DNA of 64,000 nt from Colwellia piezophila ATCC BAA-637 (lineage in GTDB: Bacteria > Pseudomonadota > Gammaproteobacteria > Enterobacterales > Alteromonadaceae), in the NCBI RefSeq assembly GCF_000378625.1, contig NZ_KB905175.1, positions 48,763 to 112,762 of the forward strand. Reading direction: 5' to 3'. Each line of letters begins with the position of its first letter. The first letter of the stretch is position 1. Position numbers and translations under genes: made by a program. The notes beneath the pieces were generated by a model. That model had not been told where the DNA came from and did not search any database. It worked only from the letters and a program-made list of their open reading frames with translations. This document shows positions 63,293 through 64,000 of the stretch, in pieces.

Positions 63293-63503
63293 TCATTCAA
63301 GAAACGTGAGGTGTGTCTTAGGGGAATTGACAAAATTACTTTTTATTAACATAAATGCAGCAGTAATGCTGTCTGGCGAGACGTGGCTATTAATTATTCG
63401 ATACTGAATGGGTTGTAAGAATATAATGTTATTAGTATAGAATTATTTCGAATATAATGCTGATTGGTAGAGATTATCAAAATTTAATACAGTATTTTCG
63501 GGA

Positions 63504-63680
63504 ATGTTCTTTTATGGAATGTTAGCGAAAAGCTTGCTTGAACGTGGAGTATTATCCGCGAGAGTATTATTAACCGTTATTAATAGTGACGAGCAGATAA
63601 ATGTATTGAGTAGTGAATGGGTATTAAGTGCTGAACATATCGCTCCGTTTAGCGGAGAGCTGGTGCCCATAGAAAATTGA
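63504..63680 (+). CDS. possible small protein, 58 aa
   Basis: Open frame MFFYGMLAKSLLERGVLSAR ... SAEHIAPFSGELVPIEN. The composition looks protein-like (balanced charged and hydrophobic residues, no low complexity), but there is no good Shine-Dalgarno and no family recognised. It may be a real small gene, a remnant, or chance. It lies in an otherwise gene-free stretch between the TonB receptor start and the next gene. Confidence 0.25.
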   Translation: MFFYGMLAKSLLERGVLSARVLLTVINSDEQINVLSSEWVLSAEHIAPFSGELVPIEN

Positions 63681-63744
63681 ATTTTAAGGGCAGGCTGATG
63701 GTAGATTAGACGTTTTAGTTAAGAATAACATAACAACAAAGTCA

Positions 63745-63777
63745 GATGAAAACTTACCCGATTGGCAAGTTTTCATC
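63745..63777. terminator. hairpin downstream of the partial gene
   Basis: Stem GATGAAAACTT / AAGTTTTCATC with an 11-nt loop, placed downstream of the gene ending at 63806 on the minus strand. Weak T-run. Confidence 0.55.
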
Positions 63778-63805
63778 TTAATCGCTAAGGTTATTAAGCT
63801 AAAGC

Positions 63806-64000
63806 CTAAACCATATCATCAAAAGGGTTTTTAGTCGGTAGGGCAATACTGTGTTTAAATTCAGCGAATTTTAAACTCTCAGGTGTTAGCTCAATATTGG
63901 CCTCATTAAGCAAGCCTTCACCAAACTTGTAAATCAAATCGAATTGACCCTTATTGGCGTTATCACGATAAACTTGTTGTGCTTGTTCAACGCTAATTAG
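63806..64000 (-). CDS. 3' end of an unidentified gene, cut by the window edge
   Basis: The last 64 codons of a minus-strand gene. The visible C-terminus includes VEQAQQVYRDNANKGQFDLI and ends ALPTKNPFDDMV before a TAG stop. It is helical and charged, without membrane segments. I cannot assign a family from this fragment. Confidence 0.7.
   Translation of the reverse strand, partial: LISVEQAQQVYRDNANKGQFDLIYKFGEGLLNEANIELTPESLKFAEFKHSIALPTKNPFDDMV

Noticed and set aside
1..64000. Prophage, integrase, transposase, toxin-antitoxin or defence genes
   Set aside because: None was recognised in any reading frame; the mobile signals are all short non-coding repeats.

Overview
The window looks like the chromosome of a marine, cold-adapted gammaproteobacterium of the Alteromonadales, most likely Colwelliaceae (Colwellia or a close relative). 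The DNA is AT-rich, the proteins resemble Colwellia/Shewanella families (DUF2489, DUF3083, DUF3820, retropepsin-like protease beside nadC), and core gene order matches gammaproteobacteria: yihI-DUF2489-hemN, and nadC / ampD-ampE / pdhR-aceE-aceF-lpd ... acnB as in Escherichia coli. This is inferred from recognised sequences and gene order, not from a database search. No rRNA, tRNA, CRISPR array, integrase or transposase gene was recognised by eye.

Layout. 0-5 kb: tesB, a small conserved gene, yihI, a DUF2489 gene, hemN with a plausible FNR-type promoter, and the short ribosome-hibernation gene rmf (57 codons). 5-12 kb: DUF3820, a DUF3083-like gene, msrA behind a MITE-like repeat, a DUF6351 exported protein, a DUF1232 and a DUF3667 protein. 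12-22.4 kb: the conserved nadC-ampDE-pdhR-aceEF-lpd block, with PdhR-type operators before pdhR. 22.4-34.3 kb: about 12 kb of accessory genes between lpd and acnB: a 2513-residue lipoprotein built from calcium-binding TSP3-like repeats, propellers and jelly-roll domains, a periplasmic TonB-domain protein, a DUF1326/DUF2182 pair, a metalloprotease-like protein and a small lipoprotein. 34.4-37.2 kb: an aconitase B of the long form I associate with Bacteroidetes. 37.5-45.3 kb: a self-contained exporter cassette (periplasmic adaptor, ABC ATPase, duplicated FtsX/MacB-type permease, sigma54 response regulator, histidine kinase) with a sigma54 promoter and two upstream palindromes 33 bp apart. 45.3-52.3 kb: a structured GC-rich repeat, trhO, a sulfatase-YHYH fusion lipoprotein bracketed by two inverted copies of a MITE-like element, and an S9 peptidase. 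52.3-57.2 kb: a minus-strand run (potassium channel, gltS, two small lipoproteins, a TPR-like protein, a RIO kinase). 57.2-64 kb: a repeat element, an SRPBCC protein, topB, an Oar-like TonB-dependent receptor and the 3' end of an unidentified gene.

How the genes work together. The pdh block and acnB feed pyruvate into the TCA cycle. The exporter cassette carries its own two-component sensor and appears to be switched on through sigma54, probably to expel a membrane-active compound or peptide. Short inverted-repeat elements are common in the intergenic DNA; at two places (9.99 kb and 47.38 kb) the element end supplies the stop codon of the neighbouring gene.
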